DNA from: Struthio camelus
Taxonomy: Eukaryota; Chordata; Aves; Struthioniformes; Struthionidae
Assembly: GCF_040807025.1 (NCBI RefSeq)
Contig: NC_090942.1
Location: 195,852,247 to 195,916,246, forward strand
Reading direction: 5' to 3'
DNA length: 64,000 bases
Positions 43,501 through 50,858 of this stretch are shown one piece after another (the stretch's first letter is position 1; each line of letters begins with the position of its first letter). The position numbers and the translations under genes were made by a program. The notes below the pieces were generated by a model. It was not told the DNA's origin, made no database searches, and worked only from the letters and a program-made list of their open reading frames with translations.

Positions 43501-46500
43501 TTATCTGCTAACACATTTTGACCTCCTTGGTTACATATCTTGGTTTGAATGCCGCAGCTAAAATACTGCCTGCAATAATAGTTGTAAGGGAAAGACAATG
43601 TTATAGGAGCATGATGACTTGTCACAAAATCTTAATATTCAATTTATTTATAAAATCTTAAAATCCAATTTAAGAAGTCATTCAAGCAAAAGAATGGATT
43701 TCCGAATAAATCACGGACTATTTTTCACCAGATAAAATTTATGGGAGAGAAGAGAAAATACTATTTTCTCATAGCTGAAATGCAAGTTTTATTAATATGC
43801 CTTTTAAAATGGTCATTATCATGTAGAGTATTTACATCCCATGTAATGCCAGGATTCCAGAACTGGTATTTCCTTCTCTTACCTGTCAGTAGAAACTGAT
43901 GAAGAATCAGTGTGCTAAACTCTCAGGTGATTCATAGCAGTAATAAGAGCAGTATCATTTATTTATAACAGTAGATCCAAACCCTTTTGCACTGAGGAAA
44001 TATCTGGTCTACTACCTAATATAAAAAAGTAATTAAGAATGTGTCTTACTTTAAGAATATGTGGAGATATTTACATTAAGTATGTTAAATTTATCTAAAT
44101 ACTTTGCCAAATAGTACTAAACTATTTGGAGCCATCTTGCAGTTCTGTTAAAACAGTGAAAGACAAAACCATCATAAAGTGGATTAAAGCATGTTAAAGA
44201 TAGATAGAACCAGCCTAAATACTAAAAACGAAAAAAAAAATCAAAAGGCAATACTATTGTATTAGATTCAGGTCTCTTTCTTAAATGTCTTTGTTCCAGG
44301 TCCTGAAATAAAATACACCCGAATTACTGCAGGTGCTTCAGACGATGAAGAACAGTTAAAGAAATTGCTTGAAGAAGGTTAGTATCATTGATTTATTCCT
44401 AAAAAAAAAAAAAGTTCCTTGAGATTACTTTTGTGTTTAATTACAGACTGGATACTCTGTGTTTTCAGCAAAGTTGTTCATACTGCAAAATCAGATCCAG
44501 AGATTAAACTCCAGAAACTGAGAAAAGTTTAGATCCAGGGATCCGTTTTGGATCTCTGAGCTTTGTGTTCCAGTCAGTTCTAGAGCTGAGATTGTTTGGA
44601 TCTATGATATATATAGCTATACTTGTCATGTGATATAGTGTTTTCATTGTTTAGCATGGCACTCACTATCATAAGAGGTGGATTTTGTATTTCAGGAAAA
44701 TGCTGTAACAGGATTAATTCAGTAATATTCTGTTATCGGATTGTCAAATGTTTTATGTAAATCACTTTTTTGCCATAAACCTGTATCCTATCAGAGGTTA
44801 CCAAGGTGACCAAATTCATTGAAGGTGATGGTCATTTACTTGAAGATGAAGAAATCAAAAGACTTCTGCAGGGAGGTAATTCAGTGTATTACAACTAACC
44901 TTTTTTGCAACAGGTTATGGTAACTGAGATCTCTCCCAGATATATTGATCTCAACATTTTAAAGACTGACCTATTTGAAGCTTAATTTTAATGGAAAAAA
45001 TTAGAATGTCATGTATAAAGTGCCAGATAACTGTGACATGGATTTAAATGTCAAAGTATGATCAATCAATTTCGACATTATGAAATTGATCAGGATAGAT
45101 ACAAGTTTATTTGTTTTTTCAGTCTTTAAAAAGTTATCTAATTAAAATCCAGGGGAGCAATGAAGATTTATTCCACTAGCTGTGAACTATTTTTTCCCAG
45201 CAAATTTGAATCTGTGGAAAACATTTATGAAGTGGAAAGTATTGTAATAGGCTAAATTCAACTTACTTTTCAGTTCTCCAGAAATGAATATTCATTGCCC
45301 TCAAGTTAATAATGAAAGGCATGTTTAGCATCTCTCTTTAAATGCTACAGGTGATGGATATCAAGGCATTAACTTTAATTCTCTTTTAGCATTCCGAGGA
45401 ATGGTTTTCTTTCCTTCTTGCTCTCTTAATTCTAACAGTTTTGGCAAAAAATAACTAGTAGTTGTAAAAAACTGGTAAAAGAACTTGTGCTTATGAAATT
45501 AATCTTTAACTATAAATCTGGAATGTTCTCTGCTTGGTGCCTAGATTAGAATAACTATCTATAATAGCAATGGAAAATCAAAAAGAGAATTCAAGTTTTT
45601 TGTTTTTTTTTTTAGTAAAGGTTAGGGTAGACTTGAGTCAGAAATTCAAAAATATGTATATGGATGTTTCTCTTGGCATGCAGTAGACCTAATTTAGACT
45701 AGCAGAATTCGTTTTATCTTACGTTCACCTTCTAGTAAGTGATCCTATAGGTGGGTAGACTAGAGATAAACAGATTCTCTGCAGTAAATTTGGAAAAGAT
45801 GACATTGTCTCTTGAATTCTTTTCTTATCCTTGCTATTATAAGTTAGTTTCTATAAGCATCCTGCTTTACAGAATGGACCAAATGGGCAGATTTGTCTCT
45901 TGTTTTTATCCAGATCTTTTCTCTAATCTTTTCCTTGATTTATCCAGTCGGCTACCCTTGGCTGCCATGACAAAACCCTACCATCCTTCTAGCCAAAAAA
46001 GCAGATACACATGGTGCTTTATGGCTGTTGGTGATAATAGAGATGTGCTTTATGGTCCCCTTGTCTACATCAGATCACTTCTGTTTTACCGAAAATTTTA
46101 TAAGCCCTTAAACCTGAGACCAGCTGCAAATGGATGTATTCCCATTGTCTGAAGTAAAAGAATGATTTCACATGGGCTGTAATTCATCTCATATAATATC
46201 CAGCCATGCTTATTACAATTGGCAGTCTTTGCTGAAAACAAAACTTCCAGCCAAGCTTGCAAGGTGTGACTCTCAGCCCTACAGAAGTTGATCCCTCTTG
46301 CGTCAGGGCCAAGGAAATCCGCAGGACTTTACAGCACGTATAACATCGTGGCCTGCATACACCTACACCCCCAAAATGACATTGTTTCCACTGAAGGTTC
46401 CTTGCATATGGAAAAATGCTATCCCAGATTTAACCCATTTGTTTTTAATGCTTATCATAGCTGGAACTGAGTACACCAAGGTTACTAAAGTAATTGAGGG

Positions 46501-49500
46501 AGAGCCACAGATTTTCGAGAGAGAAATCAAGGAAGTCCATCTGGAAGGTTAGTCTGCCTAAAAATCCAATAGTGCTAAGACCTCCTTTGTGTGAAGAGAT
46601 CATTCCAGGTCGGGTTTATAGCATCTGTTCATGAAAGAAGCCACAGTTTCAGTAAGAAGAGTATTATAATTGTTTCAGAAATGAATTATTTCACTAACAT
46701 TGCAGAGAAAATATTTGAGGTTTATCTTGTGGCTCAGAATGAATAAAAGGTTTGGCAGGTGTAGTAGACAAGAGGAAATGTCTACCCACAAAGCTTAGGT
46801 AAAGTATTTGAAGGAACACACACCATAAGAATTGCCTTTTCTCTAAGCAGCACATCCAGGAGAAGACCACGTGAGTTGTTTTTAACTTGGGTTTATTTTT
46901 TGTGTTAGTGTTAATGTGATCTGTTGATGTGAGAGTGTCTTAACTTGAGGAAAAAAGGGGGAAGGAAGTATAACCTCTGGGGATGGATAGACATCTCACA
47001 GGGCCTTGGGTTTTCTCTACCCTTCTCCTATTGTTGCGTGAAAGAAACTCCTATGATCAAAAAGTTTAATAGTGCTGATGTTCCAAATGAAATTCTTAAA
47101 GGAAACAAATAAAATTCAGCCCAGGTATATGCTAGGAATTCGTCTTTCCGAGTTCAATGATTTTTTTTAAATGATCTTCATTAGAAGTCTAAAAAAAAGT
47201 GGTTTGATTTGAATTTGTTCTGTATTTGAATGTATTTCCATTTCCAATTCTAATGCTGATAATGTAGAATAAGAAGTTATTTATTCCTGCAGCCCTTTGA
47301 ACTACAGATTCACAGAAAGAAATCTGTCTCTTGGGGAATTAAGTTACAGAAATGAATCTGTTTCTAGTGTATGTTTAAGTAAGCTTTACAAACATTAAAA
47401 ATTCAGAAGGATCATTGGTACAATACATGAATTGATTTTTTTTTTTCCTGCAATCATAATTTAATGTAGGTGATTTCATAAACTATGTCAAATATTTGTA
47501 TATATAAAACAGTACAGTGTAGAATAGAATTGTATGTATATATATACATATACAAATTTTTATATATGTATATACACATACACACAGAGTAAGCCATAAA
47601 AAGCCAACTAAATTTTGAAGCTGATGCTACATTCTGAAGCTATACCGTACTGTTTGTAAAACTTCAATGTTGAATAGTGTAAGACATGTAGAGAAAGCAA
47701 ATATTGCCTGTATGTAAAGGACAAATGTTTAACAGCAGTTGTGATCTTCTACCATGGGGCTGTACCCGAAAGTGCATGCATTCAGTTGGACCAAGGTCTG
47801 CCCTCATCAGGGCAGTGCAGAGCTTGAAATTTGCTTTCACCTCAATGCAGATACCCAGTGCTTAGCCTCACCTGTAATGAGGTGCAGCCTGTGTCTCATG
47901 GCAGTGCACTTACGTACTTTGTACCTCACGATGAAAAAAATAATTAAGAGCAGTTGGCTAAGTGAAGGTACAAATATGTCTGACTGTATGTCTTCGCAAA
48001 CACAACTCTTATTTCACAGAGTTTCATAAAGGAGAATTAGAAAAATGCATCCTGACCTTGTCCCCGACAACACTGTTCTTCCTTAGTACTAGGGTGCTCC
48101 ATGGTTATGAAAAAGGAAAGATACCACGGTCCCATTTCTGTTGGCATCACATTTTTGTGACAATGACAGAAAAATTTTCTCTTAAGGCTCTAGAATATTT
48201 TTCCTCTTGATTAAAGGATACCATATTTAGAAAATGTTTCAAGGTTTGAAGAGAAAGAGGAAAAAGTATCTCTTACTTTTCACAGAGTGAGTATTTTAGA
48301 AAATAGATAAGTCTGCTGATGAGGGTAGCATCTTTTCAATGGCTCTTGCACCACTCTGTGCTTTATAACAAAAGTATCTGAGAAAATGAACTGACCCATA
48401 AATTCAGAATGATACTGTGAGGTTACATTGCAGTTACACATCAAGCCAGCTGGAAATCACATCAAGATCAGCCGGAAATCCAGCTGACATCTTAGGATGA
48501 TTGAACTCCAAGTATATCACTAGTCTATAATTTCTGAAGAAATATCTATACAGTGCACTGCAAACAGACCTGAACTTCCTCTGCCAAAAGCTGAAAGACT
48601 GAGTCCCGGGCAATATATTAGTCAGGGCTTACACATCAGACAACTTTTGCTGAGTGAAGAGCATGGGCAAAACACCCTGGCACCTGCTTATGATGTATCA
48701 TGTAACCATCTCATGAGACCAGTGTGAATAAAGGGTTAATGCAAACTGTTAAAAAGTAAAGCTACTATTGAAATGTTTATAAGATTTGATGAATGCACAT
48801 GATGGAAATCTGTGGATTGTGTTTATTATTAGCGTTCATGTTTCAGGTTATCAAGTCAACAAGGTAATAGGAGGAAATCTGTAATTTACTACAAACCTTA
48901 AAAAAAAATGCAGACTTTTTCAAGTTTGCTTTCAGGTTCCACCATTTCTCATGAATTTTAAGTCAAATGTTCTTTAAAATAATTTTTGACTACAACACTT
49001 CTATTTTGTAGAAGCACCTGTACGGAAAATACAAGCAACCAGAAGGACACAAGGTAAAAGAAAAGCATATGTTTAAATGCTTTAACAGACATCAAATATT
49101 TTTTCCCAGGTATGATGAAAGTCAAAAAAAAAAAAAAAACCCTCCAAGCTTAAGAAAAAAGAATTCCAAAGGAAATAATTGTATTTACGCTTTAAAGATT
49201 CTTTAACAAAGCTTGGTATTGCTATCATAGGGTGTTAACTACAATATAGATTATTTATTTTATATTTTGCTATTGGAAAACCACTCACATTATGTGTTCA
49301 ATCAAATACTGTTTGAAATTAGAATAAAAGTATTGGAGTGAGGTCTGACTCTGGAGTCTAACTCTGTCAAAAAGGCATTGTGTGATTTGACATTTGTAAC
49401 TCACTATGATTCCATATAATTTTGGTCAATTGAAAAGCTGAGAGATTATAATAATTTACTTGATATCAACACAAACGGTGAAAGATTCATCATCAGAATG

Positions 49501-49649
49501 CATTCTTTCCTTCTCACATGTCTACTTCAATAGTAAATACAGTATGCAGCATAACTATATTATATGTAATTATAGCTAATAATGGGTTTTTTTCTTCATT
49601 TTTCCCAGGAGGAGCAGGAAGAAGGAGGACAAGACTAGTTCGTCCCTAA
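13405..49649 (+). CDS. POSTN: Periostin, complete gene (24 coding exons)
   Basis: Periostin is a secreted matricellular protein of collagen-rich tissue (periosteum, heart valves, tendon, wounds). It binds collagen, fibronectin, tenascin-C and integrins and supports collagen cross-linking. Joining 24 exons with GT-AG borders gives one frame of 857 residues; human is about 836. Order: signal peptide about 1-22; EMI domain about 41-95 with cysteines 45, 61, 70, 80, 81 and 93; four FAS1 domains about 98-231, 235-367, 370-495 and 498-631; variable tail 632-857 ending in an Arg-rich stretch. Each FAS1 repeat shows its family motifs, for example [27 protein letters not shown] and LFVPTNDAF, each followed by an [12 protein letters not shown] box. 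An NDT glycosylation sequon is at about residue 600. The close paralogue TGFBI lacks the long cassette tail, so POSTN is the better call. Which exons are used together in mRNA cannot be read from DNA. Confidence 0.97.
13527..15017 (+). other. POSTN intron 1
   Basis: Contains a CA microsatellite and two stretches richer in GC and CpG than the surroundings (about 14,000-14,100 and 14,640-14,900, the second including GCGATCGC). These are possible regulatory DNA; no exon is seen. Confidence 0.7.
14232..14259 (+). repeat. (CA)n microsatellite, POSTN intron 1
   Basis: GCACGCACACACACACACAC followed by TCACAC, a short dinucleotide repeat. Confidence 0.85.
15018..15116 (+). CDS. POSTN: POSTN exon 2: first part of EMI domain
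   Basis: After acceptor CCCGTAG the exon encodes [20 protein letters not shown] and on to AICGKK, with three EMI cysteines (45, 61, 70) and the conserved NWY. Donor is GTAAGT. Phase 2 on both sides, 99 nt. Confidence 0.96.
15385..15590 (-). mobile_element. MIR-like SINE relic in POSTN intron 2
   Basis: GAGGATAAATGACCTGCCCC, AAAAACACAGAGGGAAGTAA and GAACTCAGCAACACATGGCG match in order the reverse complement of MIR (gaggttaagtaacttgccc, aaggtcacacagctagtaa, cagagccgggattcgaacc). Limits are approximate. Confidence 0.5.
18051..18074 (+). repeat. (CA)12 microsatellite, POSTN intron 2
   Basis: Twelve perfect CA units, likely polymorphic. Confidence 0.93.
18530..18548 (+). repeat. Poly(A) run, POSTN intron 2
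   Basis: Nineteen A in a row. No retroposed gene body is visible directly upstream, so it is a simple homopolymer. Confidence 0.9.
21201..21265 (+). CDS. POSTN: POSTN exon 3: end of EMI domain
   Basis: It encodes [21 protein letters not shown], with the paired cysteines 80-81 and cysteine 93 that close the EMI domain. Acceptor is TTCCACAG, donor GTATAA. The 65 nt length changes phase from 2 to 1. Confidence 0.95.
22351..22508 (+). CDS. POSTN: POSTN exon 4: start of FAS1 domain 1
   Basis: It encodes [15 protein letters not shown] through [14 protein letters not shown], the linker and the first conserved FAS1 motif. Acceptor is CTATTTTAG. Donor GTAAGT runs directly into a long GT-rich microsatellite. 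158 nt, ending in phase 0. Confidence 0.96.
22509..22560 (+). repeat. (GT)n microsatellite abutting the exon 4 donor
   Basis: Nearly continuous GT units, interrupted by C, A and TT, start inside the donor GTAAGTGTGTGTG of exon 4. Intronic GT repeats next to a splice site can bind CELF or TDP-43 type proteins; an effect here is inference. Confidence 0.92.
23192..23356 (+). CDS. POSTN: POSTN exon 5: middle of FAS1 domain 1
   Basis: 55 codons, from [11 protein letters not shown] to LINHYPNG, including the NALHHHM histidine region and the [13 protein letters not shown] stretch typical of periostin. Phase 0 on both sides. A 16-base T run starts about 20 bp beyond the donor. Confidence 0.96.
23377..23392 (+). 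repeat. Poly(T) run after exon 5
   Basis: Sixteen T in a row, 20 bp downstream of the exon 5 donor. T runs here are typical TIA1 or PTB sites; use is not shown. Confidence 0.88.
23695..23763 (+). repeat. Two-copy tandem repeat, period 35 bp, intron 5
   Basis: AGTTTACTCAGCCTTTTAAA followed by TCTTACAAGGTTAAG is repeated as GGTTTACTTAGTCTTTCAAG then TCTTACAAGGTTTTA. A local duplication with moderate divergence. Confidence 0.8.
23904..24050 (+). CDS. POSTN: POSTN exon 6: end of FAS1 domain 1, start of FAS1 domain 2
   Basis: 49 codons containing [18 protein letters not shown] and the second FAS1 box [11 protein letters not shown], then [15 protein letters not shown], which opens domain 2. Phase 0 on both sides; donor GTAAGC. 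Confidence 0.97.
24830..25640 (-). mobile_element. Degraded CR1/L3-type LINE in POSTN intron 6
   Basis: On the plus strand the order TGAGGTCTTACCT, CTGAGTTCCCTTCTGTTCC, GCTAATGCAAATGTTAAAC, AAATCAGCCTTGAGACTCCC and TAGTGGCAGTCTCTCCCTCC follows the reverse complement of the CR1/L3 reverse-transcriptase region (compare attnaacaaaaccggccccagnaccgacccctggggcactccact). The open frame is lost. Exact ends need a repeat search. Confidence 0.55.
26743..26884 (+). CDS. POSTN: POSTN exon 7: FAS1 domain 2, first motif
   Basis: It encodes [32 protein letters not shown] and [11 protein letters not shown], near identical to the mammalian protein. Acceptor follows a T tract (TTTTTTTTCTAG); donor GTATGT; ends in phase 1. 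Confidence 0.97.
29778..29990 (+). CDS. POSTN: POSTN exon 8: FAS1 domain 2, second half
   Basis: The longest coding exon (213 nt). It encodes [19 protein letters not shown], the [12 protein letters not shown] segment and [15 protein letters not shown], the second FAS1 box. Phase 1 on both sides. Confidence 0.97.
30166..30300 (+). CDS. POSTN: POSTN exon 9: start of FAS1 domain 3
   Basis: It encodes [20 protein letters not shown] and [10 protein letters not shown], the first motif of domain 3. 135 nt, phase 1 on both sides, donor GTTAGT. Confidence 0.96.
31198..31346 (+). CDS. POSTN: POSTN exon 10: middle of FAS1 domain 3
   Basis: 50 codons beginning [12 protein letters not shown] and including [19 protein letters not shown], with the FAS1 histidine. 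Acceptor TTTGTAG, donor GTAAGT, ends in phase 0. Confidence 0.96.
31879..32015 (+). CDS. POSTN: POSTN exon 11: end of FAS1 domain 3
   Basis: It encodes [19 protein letters not shown] and the domain 3 box [18 protein letters not shown], with a cysteine pair (about 468 and 473). Ends after two bases of the serine codon shared with exon 12. Confidence 0.96.
32722..32852 (+). CDS. POSTN: POSTN exon 12: start of FAS1 domain 4
   Basis: It encodes [19 protein letters not shown] and [19 protein letters not shown], the first motif of domain 4. The acceptor ATTTAAACAG has a poor pyrimidine tract for this gene. Donor GTAAGT; ends in phase 1. Confidence 0.95.
35715..35845 (+). CDS. POSTN: POSTN exon 13: middle of FAS1 domain 4
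   Basis: It encodes [19 protein letters not shown] with the conserved YH, then [20 protein letters not shown]. Acceptor follows a long T tract; donor GTTAAG is less common; ends in phase 0. Confidence 0.96.
36008..36110 (+). CDS. POSTN: POSTN exon 14: end of FAS1 domain 4
   Basis: It encodes [18 protein letters not shown] and [14 protein letters not shown], the last FAS1 box. It contains the NDT N-glycosylation sequon (residue about 600) at the same place as in the human protein. Ends in phase 1. Confidence 0.96.
36508..36575 (+). CDS. POSTN: POSTN exon 15: start of C-terminal region
   Basis: 23 codons, [16 protein letters not shown] to KYIQIK, present in all known mammalian isoforms. Acceptor TTTTGTCAG, donor GTACTG, ends in phase 0. 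Confidence 0.95.
37156..37201 (+). CDS. POSTN: POSTN exon 16: constitutive tail exon
   Basis: 46 nt encoding [15 protein letters not shown]; the human counterpart reads FVRGSTFKEIPVTVY. It moves the gene to phase 1, the phase kept by every later intron. Donor GTAAGT. Confidence 0.94.
38321..38338 (+). repeat. Poly(A) run, POSTN intron 16
   Basis: Eighteen A in a row, 330 bp upstream of cassette exon 17. Confidence 0.9.
38668..38715 (+). CDS. POSTN: POSTN exon 17: short cassette exon
   Basis: 48 nt, phase 1 on both sides, encoding [15 protein letters not shown]. It matches the second half of mammalian cassette exon 17 (KVIEGSLQPIIKTE), which I recall as 81 nt; the first 11 or so codons are absent here. 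Acceptor TACTTTCAG and donor GTAAAC are both acceptable. This exon is the main target of alternative splicing in mammals, so it is probably optional. Confidence 0.85.
41946..42041 (+). CDS. POSTN: POSTN exon 18: cassette module
   Basis: 96 nt, phase 1 on both sides, encoding [19 protein letters not shown] and [11 protein letters not shown], clearly the counterpart of mammalian exon 18. The donor needed for the frame is GTTGGT, which is weak; the nearby GTATGC (42,046) would put a stop into exon 19. Weak donor choice fits regulated use. Confidence 0.92.
42270..42349 (+). other. Candidate alternative last exon of POSTN
   Basis: After a 30-base pyrimidine run and CCTAG, this segment joins exon 18 in frame and adds 26 residues (AVSRSYIQ to ILPISVKN) before TAA at 42,347. 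AATAAA follows at 42,422-42,427. If used, periostin would end at about residue 744 and lack exons 19-24 with the basic tail. A 26-codon open stretch is common by chance, so the support is the combination of acceptor, frame and poly(A) signal. I know of no described isoform of this kind. Confidence 0.3.
42683..42772 (+). CDS. POSTN: POSTN exon 19: cassette module
   Basis: 90 nt, phase 1 on both sides, encoding [20 protein letters not shown] and KVTEERIIQ, the counterpart of mammalian exon 19. Acceptor CTCTGTAG, donor GTATGT. Confidence 0.94.
44300..44377 (+). CDS. POSTN: POSTN exon 20: cassette module
   Basis: 78 nt, phase 1 on both sides, encoding [20 protein letters not shown] and KKLLEE, the counterpart of mammalian exon 20. 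Acceptor TTGTTCCAG, donor GTTAGT. Confidence 0.94.
44795..44875 (+). CDS. POSTN: POSTN exon 21: cassette module
   Basis: 81 nt, phase 1 on both sides, encoding [20 protein letters not shown] and IKRLLQG. The mammalian exon 21 reads nearly the same with one extra glycine. Acceptor ATCCTATCAG, donor GTAATT. Confidence 0.94.
46461..46547 (+). CDS. POSTN: POSTN exon 22: extra cassette module
   Basis: 87 nt, phase 1 on both sides, encoding [20 protein letters not shown] and IKEVHLE. It resembles exon 18 ([13 protein letters not shown]) and exon 21 (TKVTKFIEG), so it looks like a duplicated tail module. In the mammalian protein as I recall it, exon 21 is followed directly by the TPVRK exon, so this exon has no obvious mammalian partner. 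Acceptor CTTATCATAG, donor GTTAGT. Protein-like sequence, correct phase and motif support it as real. Confidence 0.88.
47530..47587 (+). repeat. AT-rich alternating repeat, POSTN intron 22
   Basis: GTATGTATATATATACATAT, a short T run, then TATATATGTATATACACATA. Alternating purine-pyrimidine and self-complementary, so it could form a cruciform or hairpin. Confidence 0.85.
49012..49053 (+). CDS. POSTN: POSTN exon 23: basic tail
   Basis: 42 nt, phase 1 on both sides, encoding [14 protein letters not shown], the counterpart of human TPVRKLQANKKVQ. The basic residues fit the heparin-binding role of the periostin C-terminus. Acceptor ATTTTGTAG, donor GTAAAA. Confidence 0.92.
49124..49139 (+). repeat. 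Poly(A) run, POSTN intron 23
   Basis: Sixteen A in a row, 70 bp after exon 23. Confidence 0.88.
49609..49649 (+). CDS. POSTN: POSTN exon 24, coding part: last residues and stop
   Basis: It encodes [13 protein letters not shown] and TAA at 49,647-49,649. The human end SRRRLREGRSQ is equally arginine-rich. The acceptor TTTTTCCCAG is strong. The exon continues as the 3' UTR. Confidence 0.93.
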
Positions 49650-49820
49650 AAGTTTTCCAGGATAGAAGCCACAGAATTACAAATTAACAGCATGGCCTTT
49701 GGGAGGAAGAGAAATTCTTTTAAAAAAGAGAACGTAAGAAAACAGCATATATTGATAACATAATATAAACTGAACCCTGAGTCCACAAAAAAGATGTGAA
49801 GATGCAGATGCTCACTCCTG

Positions 49821-49884
49821 GCATAGTGCTTACTAGGAGGAGTTGTCCATTGGATCTGGTAACTCTTGTTAGTAAGCACTATGC
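49821..49884 (+). repeat. Inverted repeat (hairpin) in the POSTN 3' UTR
   Basis: GCATAGTGCTTACTA (49,821-49,835) is perfectly complementary to TAGTAAGCACTATGC (49,870-49,884). After a 4-base mismatch on each side, GAGTT (49,840) pairs with AACTC (49,861), leaving a 16-base loop. A related direct copy, TAGTAAGTATTTGC then AGGATTGGGCTC, lies at 49,967-49,992; compare TAGTAAGCACTATGC then GGGATCCGGGC at 49,870. This pattern, with CTTCCATTGACTTCAGT between the copies, fits an old amniote MITE-like element. Confidence 0.7.
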
Positions 49885-50812
49885 TGGGCGGGATCCGGGC
49901 ACTGCTGAAGGCACAAGCAAAACTTCCATTGACTTCAGTAGAACCAGGATTCCCACTCATGCTGGGTAGTAAGTATTTGCAGGATTGGGCTCAAAAAGAG
50001 CAGGGAACAATACAGAATGTATTTTTTTATTATTATTATTTCCACTAAATGAGAAATATAAGTGAAATTAGAGCATTTCTAGAAAAATTCACTTCAAGTG
50101 ACTTTTAGGATGAGTAATCTAAGGAAATATGAGCTGCAAACGTAGCACTTTTGTTTTAGTAGTCTTGTATGCTCTTTATACATCAAACTTTGTCATGATG
50201 ACTCCAACAACGTTACCTTTTCTAAACAAACAAATATGTCATATATTAAATGTATCTTTTTGTTCTACATCACATATCCAAGTGCCTTCTGGTAACATGG
50301 CTAATGGAAGCTCTTAAAAAGAAAAAAAAGCAAACGTTAGAGAAGAGCTTCTTGAAATGTATTTGGGATCATGTTGACCTTTTTGTCTATTTATATGAAG
50401 AATCATTCCCATGACAGGAATCCTTTACCAACACATATACTGAGACTCTTACAAATATTTTCCCACATTTCCCTAAATGTGTCTTTTGATTTTTAAAGTG
50501 TAAGGGATACATAAAATGCATGCAAACAGTTAACTCTGCATGGAAAAAGCTGTTACAAAATGTCTGATGGCTTTTATATCAAAACATGCTTTGCTAATGT
50601 CTGATACTTATGTGGGTTGTTTGTAAATTATGTCATTTTTATAACTCTAATTTTGTACTCATAAAAGTCATTTGCCTTTATTACCAAAATTGGAAAGCAA
50701 TTACTCATGGAGTAAGAAAAAAAAAAATTTCAAAGTGCCTTAATTTTGCAGACCAAAGTTTAAGAGGAGTTATCTGTTGTGCTTTTATACTTCTGTTTTG
50801 AAACAAATACTC

Positions 50813-50818
50813 AATAAA
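50813..50818 (+). terminator. Proximal poly(A) signal of POSTN
   Basis: AATAAA followed 15-30 bp later by the GT-rich stretch TTGAACTGTGCTTGCTC, the usual layout for cleavage and polyadenylation. Likely the main site. Confidence 0.7.
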
Positions 50819-50852
50819 TAATTTGGTTGAACTGTGCTTGCTCTTATTTGTA

Positions 50853-50858
50853 AATAAA
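50853..50858 (+). terminator. Distal poly(A) signal of POSTN
   Basis: A second AATAAA 40 bp beyond the first, within TTTGTAAATAAACC. The downstream sequence is AT-rich, so this is probably a secondary or backup site. Confidence 0.5.

Larger units (their letters stand above)
42042..49608 (+). other. POSTN introns 18-23 (with exons 19-23 between)
   Basis: Intron 18 holds the candidate alternative last exon. Intron 21 (about 1.6 kb) and intron 22 (about 2.5 kb) flank the extra exon 22; intron 22 contains the AT repeat. A 133-codon open frame at 45,751-46,152 has no recognisable similarity. Confidence 0.6.
49650..50835 (+). other. POSTN: POSTN 3' untranslated region
   Basis: AT-rich sequence of about 1.2 kb after the stop codon. 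It holds a repeat-derived hairpin (49,821-49,884) and ends near two poly(A) signals. A GT-rich element (GAACTGTGCTTGCTC) lies between them, suitable as the downstream element of the first. The exact cleavage site is inferred. Confidence 0.75.

Noticed and set aside
45751..46152. 133-codon open frame in intron 21
   Set aside because: No recognised motif, no splice signals in phase with POSTN, composition like the surrounding intron; its length is within chance for this amount of AT-rich DNA.
48455..48490. Short near-repeat (CAGCTGGAAATCACATCAAG and CAGCCGGAAATCCAGCTG)
   Set aside because: Too short and diverged to call more than a local coincidence.
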